DNA from: Solirubrobacteraceae bacterium
GTDB lineage: Bacteria; Actinomycetota; Thermoleophilia; Solirubrobacterales; Solirubrobacteraceae
Direction: 5' to 3'
Assembly: GCA_029263125.1 (NCBI GenBank)
Contig: JAJCYD010000004.1
Coordinates: 62,001 to 126,000, forward strand
DNA length: 64,000 nucleotides
Within the stretch, counting starts at the first letter, position 1. Each line of letters opens with the position of its first letter. Positions 1 to 8,400 of the stretch are shown here, piece after piece. The position numbers and the translations under genes are program-made. Under the pieces are notes generated by a model. It worked only from the letters and a program-made list of their open reading frames with translations. It did not search any database and had not been told where the DNA came from.

Positions 1-1750
1 GTGCGATCGCCGGCCGCGCGGAGCCGTTGCGGCGCCGCGTGGCGCTGCTGTCGGCCGGCTTGATCACGGCGGGCGCGGCTGGCGCGGCGCCGTTCACCGA
101 AGCGGGGGGCCGCAGCCGGCCCGGAGGCGAGGTGACGTGCGCGGTGAAGGTCTGCGGGTCGATGCGCCCATCGACGAGCGCGACGAGACGGTCGAGCGTC
201 GCCGACGGCAGGCCCTCGCGGCGCAGCGTCTGCGCGAGCAGCGCGACACCATCGAGCGCTTCGCTGGACTGCCCGAGCTCGTCGCCGATGTGCGATGCGA
301 TCATCCCTGTTCCCAACAGCTCACCTGCCCGGCGGTTGCGGCTGCCCTCGGCGATCACCGTCGCGACGAGGTCACCGGCCCCCGCGAGTCCCGCGAAGGT
401 CTGCGGGTCCGCTCCGCGCGCGCGTGCCAGCGCGTCGATCTCGGCGACGACCTTGCCGGCGGCGGCGCCCGCGGCGTTCGGAGAGCTGACGCCCGCGACG
501 GCCGCGGCCAGCGCCGCGGCGTTCTTGGCGGTGCCGGCGAGCTCGACGCCGACGACGTCGCGCGTGCTGGAGGCGTCGAAGCCGGCGCGCCGCAGCAGGC
601 GCTGCAGCTGCGTGGCGAACACGCCGTCAACGGATCCGACGACCAGCGACGCGCCGTGCTCCAGCGCGTCGGCCGCGTGACCGGGACCGCCGATGCAGGC
701 GACCGCGCGCGCACTGACGCGCTCGGAGACATACGCGCTGGGAAGCGTGCCAAGCGGCGCCACGAGGCCCTTGGACATCACGAGCACGCTGGAGCGCTCT
801 GCAATGGCCGCTCCCTGCGCCTCGACGGCAGCTGCCAGTGCATTCGCCGGAACGGCGAAGCAGACGATGTCGGCGCGGCTGAGCACGAGCTCGGCCGCGG
901 TCGTCACGCGCACGTCATCGGGCAGGCAAACGTCGGGGAGGTAGTGCTCGTTGACGCGCTCCTCGCGCAGGCGCCGGGCCTGCTCGGCCGTACGGCAGCC
1001 GAGTTCGACTTCGACGCCCGCTCGGGCGAGCGCGACCGCCAGACCGGTTCCCCAGGCGCCGGCGCCGACGATGGCCGCGCGGCGCAGCGGCGCGGTGCCG
1101 CCCAGCCACTCCCACTGCAGCTCGACGTTCGGCCAGACGCGTTCCATGACCGCGCGGGCGAGCTGCGGCGAGGGCTCGTCGATACGCGAGAAGCGCAGCG
1201 GCGCGCCGCAGCGCATGCTGACCTTGTGCGGGCGGATGCGCCAGCCGCGGCGCACGGCTTCGCTGCCGATGATCGCGACGGGGACGATCGGGGCGCCCGT
1301 CTCCAGCGCGAGGCGTCCGACGCCGCGCTTGGGCGTGCCCAGGCCGCCCGGTCGCGTGCGCGTGCCCTCGGGAAAGATCACGACGCAGTCGCCGCGCTCG
1401 AGAATCCGCCGGGCGGTGTCCATCGCGTCGCGGTCACCGTTGCCGCGGTCGACGGGAAACGCTCCGAGGGAGCTCAGCCACCACGCGATCACCGGGTTGC
1501 TGAACAGCTCGCGCTTGGCGATGAAGTACACGGGGCGCTTGACGAGCGTGCCGATCACGAACGGATCGAGGAACGAGCGGTGGTTGGACGCGATGATCAC
1601 GCCGCCCGTGCTCGGGATGTGCTCGCGGCCGATGCGGCGCATGCGGAAGTACAGGAGGAAGAACGGCTCCAGGACCGCGCGCGAGAGCCAGTACACCAGC
1701 GGGTTGACACCGCGCCCGCGAGCGCGCGCCAAGAACTGATTGCGATCCAT
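1..1750 (-). CDS. Fused PlsC-GpsA: lysophosphatidate acyltransferase + glycerol-3-phosphate dehydrogenase (3' end cut off)
   Basis: One uninterrupted reading frame carries two consecutive steps of phospholipid head-group synthesis. Residues 1-220 are a PlsC/AGPAT acyltransferase, with the HX4D catalytic block NHRSFLDP and the phosphate-binding block FPEGTRTRPG. After a linker of about 10 residues, GpsA starts near residue 226 with a Rossmann fold (GAGAWGT at about 230) and later the substrate/catalytic segment GVELAGTAKNAAAL. I followed the codons across the junction and saw no stop or frame change. The start is ATG at 1750; no Shine-Dalgarno is visible, and a TATCCG sequence lies 5 bases upstream. 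The end lies beyond base 1, after a Pro/Ala-rich tail. In many actinobacteria plsC and gpsA are adjacent separate genes. Fusion could channel glycerol-3-phosphate into phosphatidate, which is inference. It probably acts at the inner membrane face. Confidence 0.9.
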   Translation of the reverse strand, partial: MDRNQFLARARGRGVNPLVYWLSRAVLEPFFLLYFRMRRIGREHIPSTGGVIIASNHRSFLDPFVIGTLVKRPVYFIAKRELFSNPVIAWWLSSLGAFPVDRGNGDRDAMDTARRILERGDCVVIFPEGTRTRPGGLGTPKRGVGRLALETGAPIVPVAIIGSEAVRRGWRIRPHKVSMRCGAPLRFSRIDEPSPQLARAVMERVWPNVELQWEWLGGTAPLRRAAIVGAGAWGTGLAVALARAGVEVELGCRTAEQARRLREERVNEHYLPDVCLPDDVRVTTAAELVLSRADIVCFAVPANALAAAVEAQGAAIAERSSVLVMSKGLVAPLGTLPSAYVSERVSARAVACIGGPGHAADALEHGASLVVGSVDGVFATQLQRLLRRAGFDASSTRDVVGVELAGTAKNAAALAAAVAGVSSPNAAGAAAGKVVAEIDALARARGADPQTFAGLAGAGDLVATVIAEGSRNRRAGELLGTGMIASHIGDELGQSSEALDGVALLAQTLRREGLPSATLDRLVALVDGRIDPQTFTAHVTSPPGRLRPPASVNGAAPAAPAVIKPADSSATRRRNGSARPAIA

Positions 1751-1797
1751 GCCATCGGATACCCGGCCTGGTGACGACCGTTACAGTCCGGTGCCTG

Positions 1798-2328
1798 ATG
1801 GTCATCGATCGCGACAAGACGATTCGCGGAGCCGTCGCGGGTGCCGTCGCCGCGGGCGTGTGGGCGGCGCAGCAGCCGCTGGACAAGCCGCTGTTCGGCG
1901 TGGACTACGACGACTGCGAGCTGCTGGGCAAGCTCGTCACGCGCGGGCGCGCGTGGCCGGCGGTCGGCCTGGCGCTGCATCTCGGTAACGGCGCGCTGCT
2001 GGGCGCCGCGTACGCGGGGGTGGCAGCGCGGATGCCCGTCCCGTCATGGGCGCGCGGCCCGATCGTCGGGCTCGCGGAGCACCTCGCGACGTGGCCGCTG
2101 ACCGTGGTCGTCGATCGCTTCCACCCCGCCCGCGGCGACATGCCGCGACTGGCCGGCAGCGGCCGGGCCTTCGCCCAGGCGACGTGGCGACACCTGCTCT
2201 TCGGCGTCGTCATGGGCGAGCTCGAACGGCGTCTGAACGCCCCGCCGGACCCAGAGCCGGTCGCCTACGAGCACGTCGTGTCCACCAACGGGCACGGCAA
2301 GCTCGAGCACATGGTGGCCGGCGGGTAG
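1798..2328 (+). CDS. Conserved hypothetical protein, small and Gly/Ala-rich, probably membrane-associated
   Basis: A 176-residue protein with no family I can name. It has two or three Gly/Ala-rich hydrophobic stretches near residues 8-25 and 55-80 and a further hydrophobic stretch around 90-110, so it may sit in the membrane. The C-terminus is polar. It is divergent from the plsC-gpsA fusion. I chose ATG 1798 because a -10-like TACAGT (1782-1787) lies 10 bases upstream, fitting a leaderless mRNA. A GTG at 1771 would add nine residues. Function unknown. Confidence 0.6.
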   Translation: MVIDRDKTIRGAVAGAVAAGVWAAQQPLDKPLFGVDYDDCELLGKLVTRGRAWPAVGLALHLGNGALLGAAYAGVAARMPVPSWARGPIVGLAEHLATWPLTVVVDRFHPARGDMPRLAGSGRAFAQATWRHLLFGVVMGELERRLNAPPDPEPVAYEHVVSTNGHGKLEHMVAGG

Positions 2329-2335
2329 GGTCCGA

Positions 2336-2530
2336 TCAGCGCACGTCGATGACCGCGCCATGCCCGCCGGAGCCTGCCAGCCGGCGATCACGTGTCAGCA
2401 GCTGGCGATCCAGCGTTTGTGCGAGCGCGACATACGCCGCGTCGTAGGCGGAGACGTCGTAGGCGGAGATGTTCTCGCGCAGGCCGAAGGCCCTCCGGCG
2501 AAGCGCGTCCGCAAAGGGCCAACGCCGTAG
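2336..2530 (-). pseudogene. VapC-type PIN-domain toxin, C-terminal remnant
   Basis: Only the last 60 or so residues of a PIN-domain ribonuclease are recognisable: an arginine-rich helix, then SAYDAAYVALAQ and LLTRDRRLAGSGG, which match the C-terminal acidic site and end of VapC toxins. The N-terminal half, including the first catalytic Asp, is missing, and no vapB antitoxin gene is nearby. A perfect 15-bp tandem duplication (2440-2469) repeats SAYDV inside the conserved motif. The frame runs on upstream into the tRNA gene without a plausible start. It looks like debris of a toxin-antitoxin module or mobile element next to the tRNA. Confidence 0.7.
2440..2469. repeat. 15-bp perfect tandem duplication inside the VapC remnant
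   Basis: The unit CGTCGTAGGCGGAGA occurs twice head to tail (2440-2454 and 2455-2469). It keeps frame and inserts five residues into the PIN-domain motif. Confidence 0.9.
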
Positions 2531-2583
2531 CGATGTCGCGAGAACGCCTTTGGCGCGACCGACCGGAGTGCCCGCAAGCGCAG

Positions 2584-2656
2584 AGCCCGCCTTCGGACTC
2601 GAACCGAAAACCTCTTCATTACAAGTGAAGTGCTCTGCCAATTGAGCTAGGCGGGC
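2584..2656 (-). tRNA. tRNA-Thr (anticodon TGT)
   Basis: A full cloverleaf can be drawn: acceptor stem GCCCGCC/GGCGGGC, D-arm with GCTCAATTGGCAGAGC, anticodon stem CTTCA/TGAAG around loop CTTGTAA (anticodon TGT), five-base variable loop AGGTT, and T-arm TTCGG/CCGAA with loop TTCGAGT. The 3' CCA is not encoded. Decodes ACA and, by wobble, other ACN threonine codons. A VapC remnant directly follows its 3' end, a common place for mobile-element debris. Confidence 0.96.
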
Positions 2657-2796
2657 ATGACGGGCGCGGTGTGTTGGTCACGCGAGGCGCTCCGCAGCGC
2701 AGGCTAGCGCCCCACGCGACGAGCCCGAGGCGCCCGCGATGGCGAGGGATTGCCCGCCGCCACCGTCCCGGCCTTCTGGCACCCTTCTGCGAGCAC

Positions 2797-4101
2797 ATGG
2801 CCCGAACCACGCGCGTCGTCGAGCAGAGGAAGGATCACGCCGCCAGCGACGCCGGCGTCGGCAACCTGCTCGCAGGCGACGGATTCCGCGGCATCGGGAT
2901 GCTGCTGATCTTCATCGCGCACGTGCTCGCGAACACCGACCCGGCGCCCACGCTGGAGAACTACGGCTGGGCCAAGCAGCCGATCGCGCGGATCGACCTC
3001 GCGCTGTCGACGTTCTTCGCACTGTCGGGCTACTTCATCGCACGGCCGTTCCTGCGCTCGTTCGTCCTGAACACCAGGCGGCCGTCGGTGCGGCGCTACC
3101 TGCGAAACCGCGCCCTGCGGATCATGCCCGCGTTCTACATCATCGTCACGATCGTCATGCTGCGCTTCGGCTTGGATGGCGCGATCGGCCCGACGCCGGA
3201 CAACCCCGGCGGGACCGGCGCCGAGTCGAACTGGTTGCAAGTCCTGTCGGTCTACACGTTCACGCAGAGCTACACCGGCGGCTCGGTCACGCTGCCGATC
3301 GGGCAGGGCTGGACGCTGGATGTCGAGGTGGCGTTCTACCTCGCGATCCCGCTTGCGGCGATGATCGCCTACCGCGTCGGCCAGCCGCTGAAGACCCCCC
3401 GCACGCGAGCGATCGCCGCGCTGTGCTTCATCGGCGGGCTCACGCTCGTCAGCATCACGCTGCGCCAGCTCGCCGACAACTCGTTCGAGCTGCTGACAAG
3501 CCCCCCGCTGATCGTCTACGTCTTCCTGCCGGGCATCGCGCTCGCGGTCATCGAACCGTTCGTCGTGCCCTACTTCCGCGATCAACCCGAGCGCGCAAGG
3601 CGCTTCATCTGGGGAGCCGTCGCGGTCTGCGTGCTGTGCTGGTTTCTCTACATGCGCTGGGACTACGAGGCAGGGACGACGCAGATCCACCACGCGCTCG
3701 GCCGCCGCTCGCTGTTGCAGGCGATCTTCGGGTTCTCCCTCGTCGGCGCGATGATCGTCGTGCAGCTTGGGACGAACACGGTGCCGCGCTGGCTGGACAA
3801 CCGCTGGACGACCTGGCTCGGCGTGCGCTCCTACGCCTTCTATCTGATCCATGTGTGGGTGATCCTCGAGGTCATCCACGTCGCCGGCACGAACCTCGAG
3901 CCGTTCGTGCTCGGGCTGATCGTCTTCTTCGTCGGCTTCCCGATCTCGTGCGCGCTCGCCGGCCTGTCGTGGAAGTACGTCGAGGAGCCGTGCCTGCAAC
4001 GGCGGCTGCCGTGGGCGCCCGGGCTGCGACCGATGAAGGGCAAGGCACACGAGGTCCGCGATCCCAAGACCGAGCCGGAGCCCGAGAAAGCGCCGGTCTA
4101 G
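2797..4101 (+). CDS. Acyltransferase-3 (OafA/YrhL-like) integral membrane protein
   Basis: A 434-residue polytopic protein with about ten membrane segments. It shows the family's N-terminal motif GDGFRGIGMLLIFIAHV with the conserved His, followed by the cytoplasmic segment RRYLRNRALRIMPAFY. The C-terminal part has WTTWLGVRSYAFYLIHVW and a basic tail. Family members move acetyl or other acyl groups onto cell-surface sugars or lipids. The start is ATG 2797; an earlier in-frame start at 2671 would add an Arg/Pro-rich stretch atypical of the family. The TAG stop coincides with the CTAG at the left edge of the palindromic element, so an insertion may have set the 3' end. It lies beside a glycosyltransferase and a PKS with its own acyltransferase, suggesting surface glycan modification; the substrate is unknown. 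Confidence 0.85.
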   Translation: MARTTRVVEQRKDHAASDAGVGNLLAGDGFRGIGMLLIFIAHVLANTDPAPTLENYGWAKQPIARIDLALSTFFALSGYFIARPFLRSFVLNTRRPSVRRYLRNRALRIMPAFYIIVTIVMLRFGLDGAIGPTPDNPGGTGAESNWLQVLSVYTFTQSYTGGSVTLPIGQGWTLDVEVAFYLAIPLAAMIAYRVGQPLKTPRTRAIAALCFIGGLTLVSITLRQLADNSFELLTSPPLIVYVFLPGIALAVIEPFVVPYFRDQPERARRFIWGAVAVCVLCWFLYMRWDYEAGTTQIHHALGRRSLLQAIFGFSLVGAMIVVQLGTNTVPRWLDNRWTTWLGVRSYAFYLIHVWVILEVIHVAGTNLEPFVLGLIVFFVGFPISCALAGLSWKYVEEPCLQRRLPWAPGLRPMKGKAHEVRDPKTEPEPEKAPV

Positions 4102-4282
4102 TGGGCCATCCAGAAATGTTGCACCTCAAACGCCGGGCGCCGATCACCGCCATGCGGCGTCCTCGGATCTCGATGTGGCAGAGCCACACCTTCGATCCTG
4201 CGCCCTTGCGGGCGCCGCTGTCGAAGCCGGTGGTCGGCGCCGGCATCCCGGCGTTTCAGGCACAACGTCCCTGGACGACCCA
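4102..4282. mobile_element. MITE-like palindromic element, 181 bp, flanked by CTAG
   Basis: The first and last 36 bases are inverted repeats (28 of 36 identical), opening TGGGYCRTCC and reaching AAACGCCGGG. CTAG stands on both sides (4098-4101 and 4283-4286), like a 4-bp target duplication; since CTAG is palindromic it could also be the outermost part of the repeat. The arms continue imperfectly to a central hairpin GTGGC-AGA-GCCAC (4175-4187), so the element can fold end to end. It has no transposase. Most arm differences are transitions, and six of seven become G-U pairs in leftward RNA (only one in rightward RNA), so leftward RNA folds better. The left edge supplies the stop codon of the acyltransferase gene, and the right edge lies 2 bases before the glycosyltransferase start. 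Confidence 0.65.
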
Positions 4283-4288
4283 CTAGCG

Positions 4289-5269
4289 ATGCCGGTGGTG
4301 TCGGTCCTGATCGTCACCTACGACCATGGCGACGAGATCGGCGCGTGCCTCGGCGGCGCGCTCGCGCAAACGGCTGACGACCTGGCGGTCGAGATCGTCG
4401 TCGCCGACAACGCGTCCGGCGATGACACGGCGGCGCGCGTGGCCGCGTGCGCGGACGACCGGGTGCGGCTGCTGCAGATGGGATCCAACCGCGGCTTCGC
4501 GGCCGCGGTGAATGCGGCGTTCGACGCCTCGACCGGTGAGCACGTGCTGATCCTCAACCCCGACTGCGTGATGGACCCCGGCTGCGCCGGCGCGCTGCGC
4601 GAGCACCTGCGCGTTCGGCCGAGGGTCGCGCTTGCCGCGGCGCTGCTGCGCGATCCGGACGGCACGCCGCAGCTGCACGCCCGGCGCGACGCGGGACTGG
4701 GCGGAGCGCTGTGGGCGTTCACGGCGACAGGGCGGCGCATCGACGCCGGTCTGCGCGGCGGCCGCGCGCTTGCCGCGCGGCGCTACGAGGACCTGTGGGC
4801 CGGCGGAGCGCCGCGCGAGCCGGTCGCCGTCTTCTGCCCGGCGGCGGCGTGCGTGATGGCCGCGCGGGACGACCTCTCCCCCGCGCCGCTGGACGAGCGC
4901 TTCCCGCTGTTCTTCAACGACGGCGACCTCTGCGCGCGGTTGCGCGACGCCGGCCGCGGCGTGGAGATCGTTCCGGCCGCGACCGCCGTCCACGGCTATG
5001 GGACGAGCGTGAAGCGCGCGCAGCGGGCCGATCCCGCGCGAATGCGTGCCGAGTGGGTGGCCTCGCTGCGCCGCTACGCCGCCTGCCACTGGTCGCGGCC
5101 GCAGCGTGCGGCGCTGCCGGCGCTGCTGCTCGCCGACGTCGCGGTCGGCGCGCTGCTGTGCGTGGCCGGGCGCGAAGATCCGCGCGAGGTGCGCGGCACG
5201 CTGGGCGGCCTGGGCCTGCCGGGCGGTCCGCCGCCGCTGCTGACGCCGACGCGTCGACGCCACCGGTAG
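4289..5269 (+). CDS. GT2-family glycosyltransferase (rhamnosyltransferase-like)
   Basis: A 326-residue GT-A fold enzyme. It opens with the nucleotide-sugar motif PVVSVLIVTYDHG, then VVADNASGDDTA and the metal-binding segment LILNPDCVMDPG (DxD-like NPD). A second acidic motif, FPLFFNDGDLCARLRDAG, is typical of WbbL-like rhamnosyltransferases. It probably adds one sugar to a lipid-linked or surface glycan at the inner membrane face; donor and acceptor cannot be read from sequence. The C-terminal hydrophobic stretch near residue 285 may be a membrane anchor. ATG 4289 is used, with no Shine-Dalgarno because the palindromic element ends 7 bases upstream. An earlier in-frame start at 4175 would lie inside that element. 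Confidence 0.85.
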   Translation: MPVVSVLIVTYDHGDEIGACLGGALAQTADDLAVEIVVADNASGDDTAARVAACADDRVRLLQMGSNRGFAAAVNAAFDASTGEHVLILNPDCVMDPGCAGALREHLRVRPRVALAAALLRDPDGTPQLHARRDAGLGGALWAFTATGRRIDAGLRGGRALAARRYEDLWAGGAPREPVAVFCPAAACVMAARDDLSPAPLDERFPLFFNDGDLCARLRDAGRGVEIVPAATAVHGYGTSVKRAQRADPARMRAEWVASLRRYAACHWSRPQRAALPALLLADVAVGALLCVAGREDPREVRGTLGGLGLPGGPPPLLTPTRRRHR

Positions 5270-5288
5270 CCGCGACCGCGTCGCCCCG

Positions 5289-5452
5289 CTGGGCGGCTTC
5301 TGCATGACCCGCACGCAACACCCGCCCAAGACCCCGGCCGCCACCCGCCCAAGCCTCACGCTGGGCGGCTTCTGCATCACCCGCACGCAACACCCGCCCA
5401 AGCCTCCGGCCGCCACCCGCCCAAGCCTCCGGCCGGCACCCGCCCAAGCCTC
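5289..5452. repeat. Tandem 72-bp repeats with hairpins; likely bidirectional terminator
   Basis: Two 72-bp units start at 5289 and 5361, followed by a partial third. The core CACCCGCCCAAG occurs five times. Each full unit opens CTGGGCGG and later carries CCGCCCAAG, giving an 8-bp stem in RNA of either strand. The block fills the gap between the 3' ends of the convergent glycosyltransferase and PKS genes, so termination is a reasonable role, but no T-tract follows. Translated products would be low-complexity and are not believed. Confidence 0.75.
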
Positions 5453-5473
5453 GCGCGTCTCGTCGAGACGCCG

Positions 5474-8400
5474 TCAGACGACGTCGGCGGGCGCGTCCAG
5501 CGGGCGGATGGCACTGGCCGGCACGCCCGCCAGCAGGTGCCCGCCCGGGTACTCGCCGCCGGTCAGCACGGAGCCGGTCGCGACCATCGCGTTGCGCCCG
5601 ACGTGCGATCCGCGCAGGATCAGCGCGTTGGTGCCGACGAAGACGTTGCTCTCGACGATCACCGGCGTCGACAGGACCGGCTGGCGCGCGACATGGGTGT
5701 CCGAGCCGTCGTGCGTGCGATCGGAGTCCATGACCGTGACGCCCTCCGCGAGACCGACGCGATCGCCGAGCTCGATGCGCTCGTGGCAGTGGATCGTCAC
5801 GTTGCGCCCGACGATCGCCGACTCACCGATGACGAGCGTGCCCTTGGACTTCAGCTCGCTGCCGTCGCGCACCTGCGCGAGCGGACCGAAGCGCATCGTG
5901 CCGCCCCACGGCTGGATCCGGATGCGGTTCTGGAAGTGGCAGCCGTCCCCGATCTCGATCGTGGCATCGACGTGCGTCCAGAGGTCGAAGGTCAGGTCAC
6001 GGCCGAAGCGGCAGTCGCGCCCGATGCGCAGCGTCAGCGAGCCACGGCCCTCGCCGATCGTGTCGATGGCGATGTGGGGCAGGTCGTCGAAGCGCGGAAC
6101 GCCATCGATCGTCGCGGTGAAGTGGCACCCCAGCCGCGCCAGGCGCGCACGCGTCTGCAGGACCCAGGCAGCAAAGCGCGCGCTGCGAACGACGTTGGCG
6201 GCGGTGCCGAGCACAGCGCCACGGTAGCCGCGATCGGGCTGACCATCCCCTACCGGCGACGCGGCGGGCATCGCCGCGTGCACACCGTTGGTGCTCGGGG
6301 TGATCGCAACCGGTGGTGGCGGGATCGCCGCGGCGGGCGGCTCGGCGCCTTCGGCCTGCGAACGCAGGAAGGCCGCCATCGCGACGGGCGTCGGATAGTC
6401 GAAGACGAGCGTCGACGGCAGTCGCAGGCCGCTGACCTTCGCCAGGCGATTGCGCAGGCCGACCGAGCCGAGCGAGTCGAATCCCAGCTGCTTGAACGGC
6501 CGCTGCGGTGCCACGTCATCGGACGATTGGTGTCCGAGGGCTGCCGCGGCCTGCGCGCACACCAGCGTGAGCACGAGCTCGTCGCGCTCCTCGGGCGCCA
6601 CCGCGGCGAGCTGCTGTGCGAGCGTGCCGGTCGCCGCGCGATCGCGGCGAGCCGGAGCACGGACGAGATCGCGCAGTATCGACGGCAGCGAGCCGTCACG
6701 CGCCTGTGAGCGCAGGACCGCCTGGTCGAACTCGACCGCCACGACCGCCGGCTCGCCTGAGCCCAGCGCCGCGTCCAGCAGCGCCGTCGCATGGTCGCGG
6801 CTCAGCAACCGCTGGCCAGTCGCCTCATGGCGCTCGACGTCCTCGCGGCGCAGGTCTCCGAGCATGCCGCTCTCCAGGTCCCACAGGCCCCAGGCGATCG
6901 ACGTCGCGGCCTGCCCGGCGGCGCGGCGCCTGCACGCGAGCGCGTCGAGGTAGGCGTTTGCGGCGGCGTAGTTGCCCTGGCCGGGATGCCCGAGCGTGCC
7001 CGCGACGCTGGAGAACAGCACGAAGGCCTCGAGCTCCATGCCGGCGGTCAGCTCGTCAAGCCAGCGGGCGCCGCCGGCCTTCGGCCGCATGACGCGCTCC
7101 AGGGCGCCGGCATCCAGCGACGCGATCGTGGCATTCTCGAAGGTGCCCGCCGCATGGACCACCGCCGTGAGCGGGTGCTCGGCAGAGATCGACGCGAGCA
7201 GGCCGGCGACGGCGTCGCGGTCTGCGACGTCGCAGACCGCGACCTCGACGGCGCACCCGAGCTCCGCGAGCTCGGCTCGCAGCGACGGCACGCCGTCCGC
7301 GTCACCGCCGCGCCGGCTTGCGAGCAGCAGGTGGCGCGCGCCCGCTTGTGCGAGGTGGCGCGCGACGACGGCGCCAAGTCCGGACGTCCCGCCGGTGATC
7401 AGCACGGTCCCATCCGGATCGGGTGTGCCGGCGGCTGCGCGCGACGGCCGATCGGCGCGGGCCAACCTCGCAACGAGCACCGCGCCGTCGCGCAGCGCCA
7501 GCTGCGGCTCGCCGGTCGCCAGCGCGGACGCGAGCGCGGACTCCAGCGCGGACCCGTCGTCGCCGTCGATCAGCACGAAGCGGCCCGGGTGCTCGGACTG
7601 CGCGCTGCGCACGAGCCCCCACAGCGCGGCGGCTTCGGGGGATGGCGACTCGCCCGCGCTTGCGGCCATCGCGCCCCTTGTGACGATCGCCAGGACGATG
7701 TCGTCCAGCCCCTCCTCGCGCAGCCAGGCCTGCAGCAGCTCCAGCAGCGCCCCGGCGTTCGGCGGCGGCGCCACGAGCACCGCCTGCGGGACGGGCGTGA
7801 CCTCCCGCAGCGCGGCGAGATCGGCGACCTGCGGCGCACCCGCGAGGGCGAGACCCTCCCCCAGCACGGCCAGCCGGGCCGGCGGCTCGCGCGTCGCATC
7901 GCCGGCGGGCGTCCAGCGCACCGTCCACAGCCCCGCGAAGCCGGCGGAGGCCGCGGGACGCGTGACCAGGGCGTCGACGGACAGCACGAGCTCCCCCGCC
8001 TCGTCGAAGCCGCTCAGCCGCAGCACGCCGTCACCGTCGTCGATGACGCGCACGCGCAACGCGGCCGCTCCATGGCGATGCACGCGCACGCCTGCCCAGC
8101 TGAACGCCAGCCGCACCCCTCCGTCGCCGCCCTGGCCGACGGCCACGTGCAGCGCGGCATCCAGCAGCGCGGGATGCACAACGTAGCGCCCGGCTTCGGC
8201 GGCCTGCTCGGGTGCGAGCGCGACCTCGGCGAACAGCACATCGTCGGCGGCCCACGCCGCGCGCAGCGCCTGGAAGGCCGGCCCGTAGGCGAAGCCGCGA
8301 TCGGCCAGCCGGTCATAGAGCGCGTCGGGTTCCACTGGCGCCGCCCCGGGGACCGGCCAGTCGCCGATCGGCGACGGCGCCACGGCCGCGGCCGCGGCGG

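Noticed and set aside
137-1774. A 545-codon plus-strand frame opposite plsC-gpsA
   Set aside because: Same mirror effect; the minus strand shows clear enzyme motifs, the plus strand none.
5304-6227. A repeat-containing frame starting in the 72-bp repeats
   Set aside because: Two thirds lie antisense to the PKS; the repeat part gives a low-complexity peptide with no start signal.
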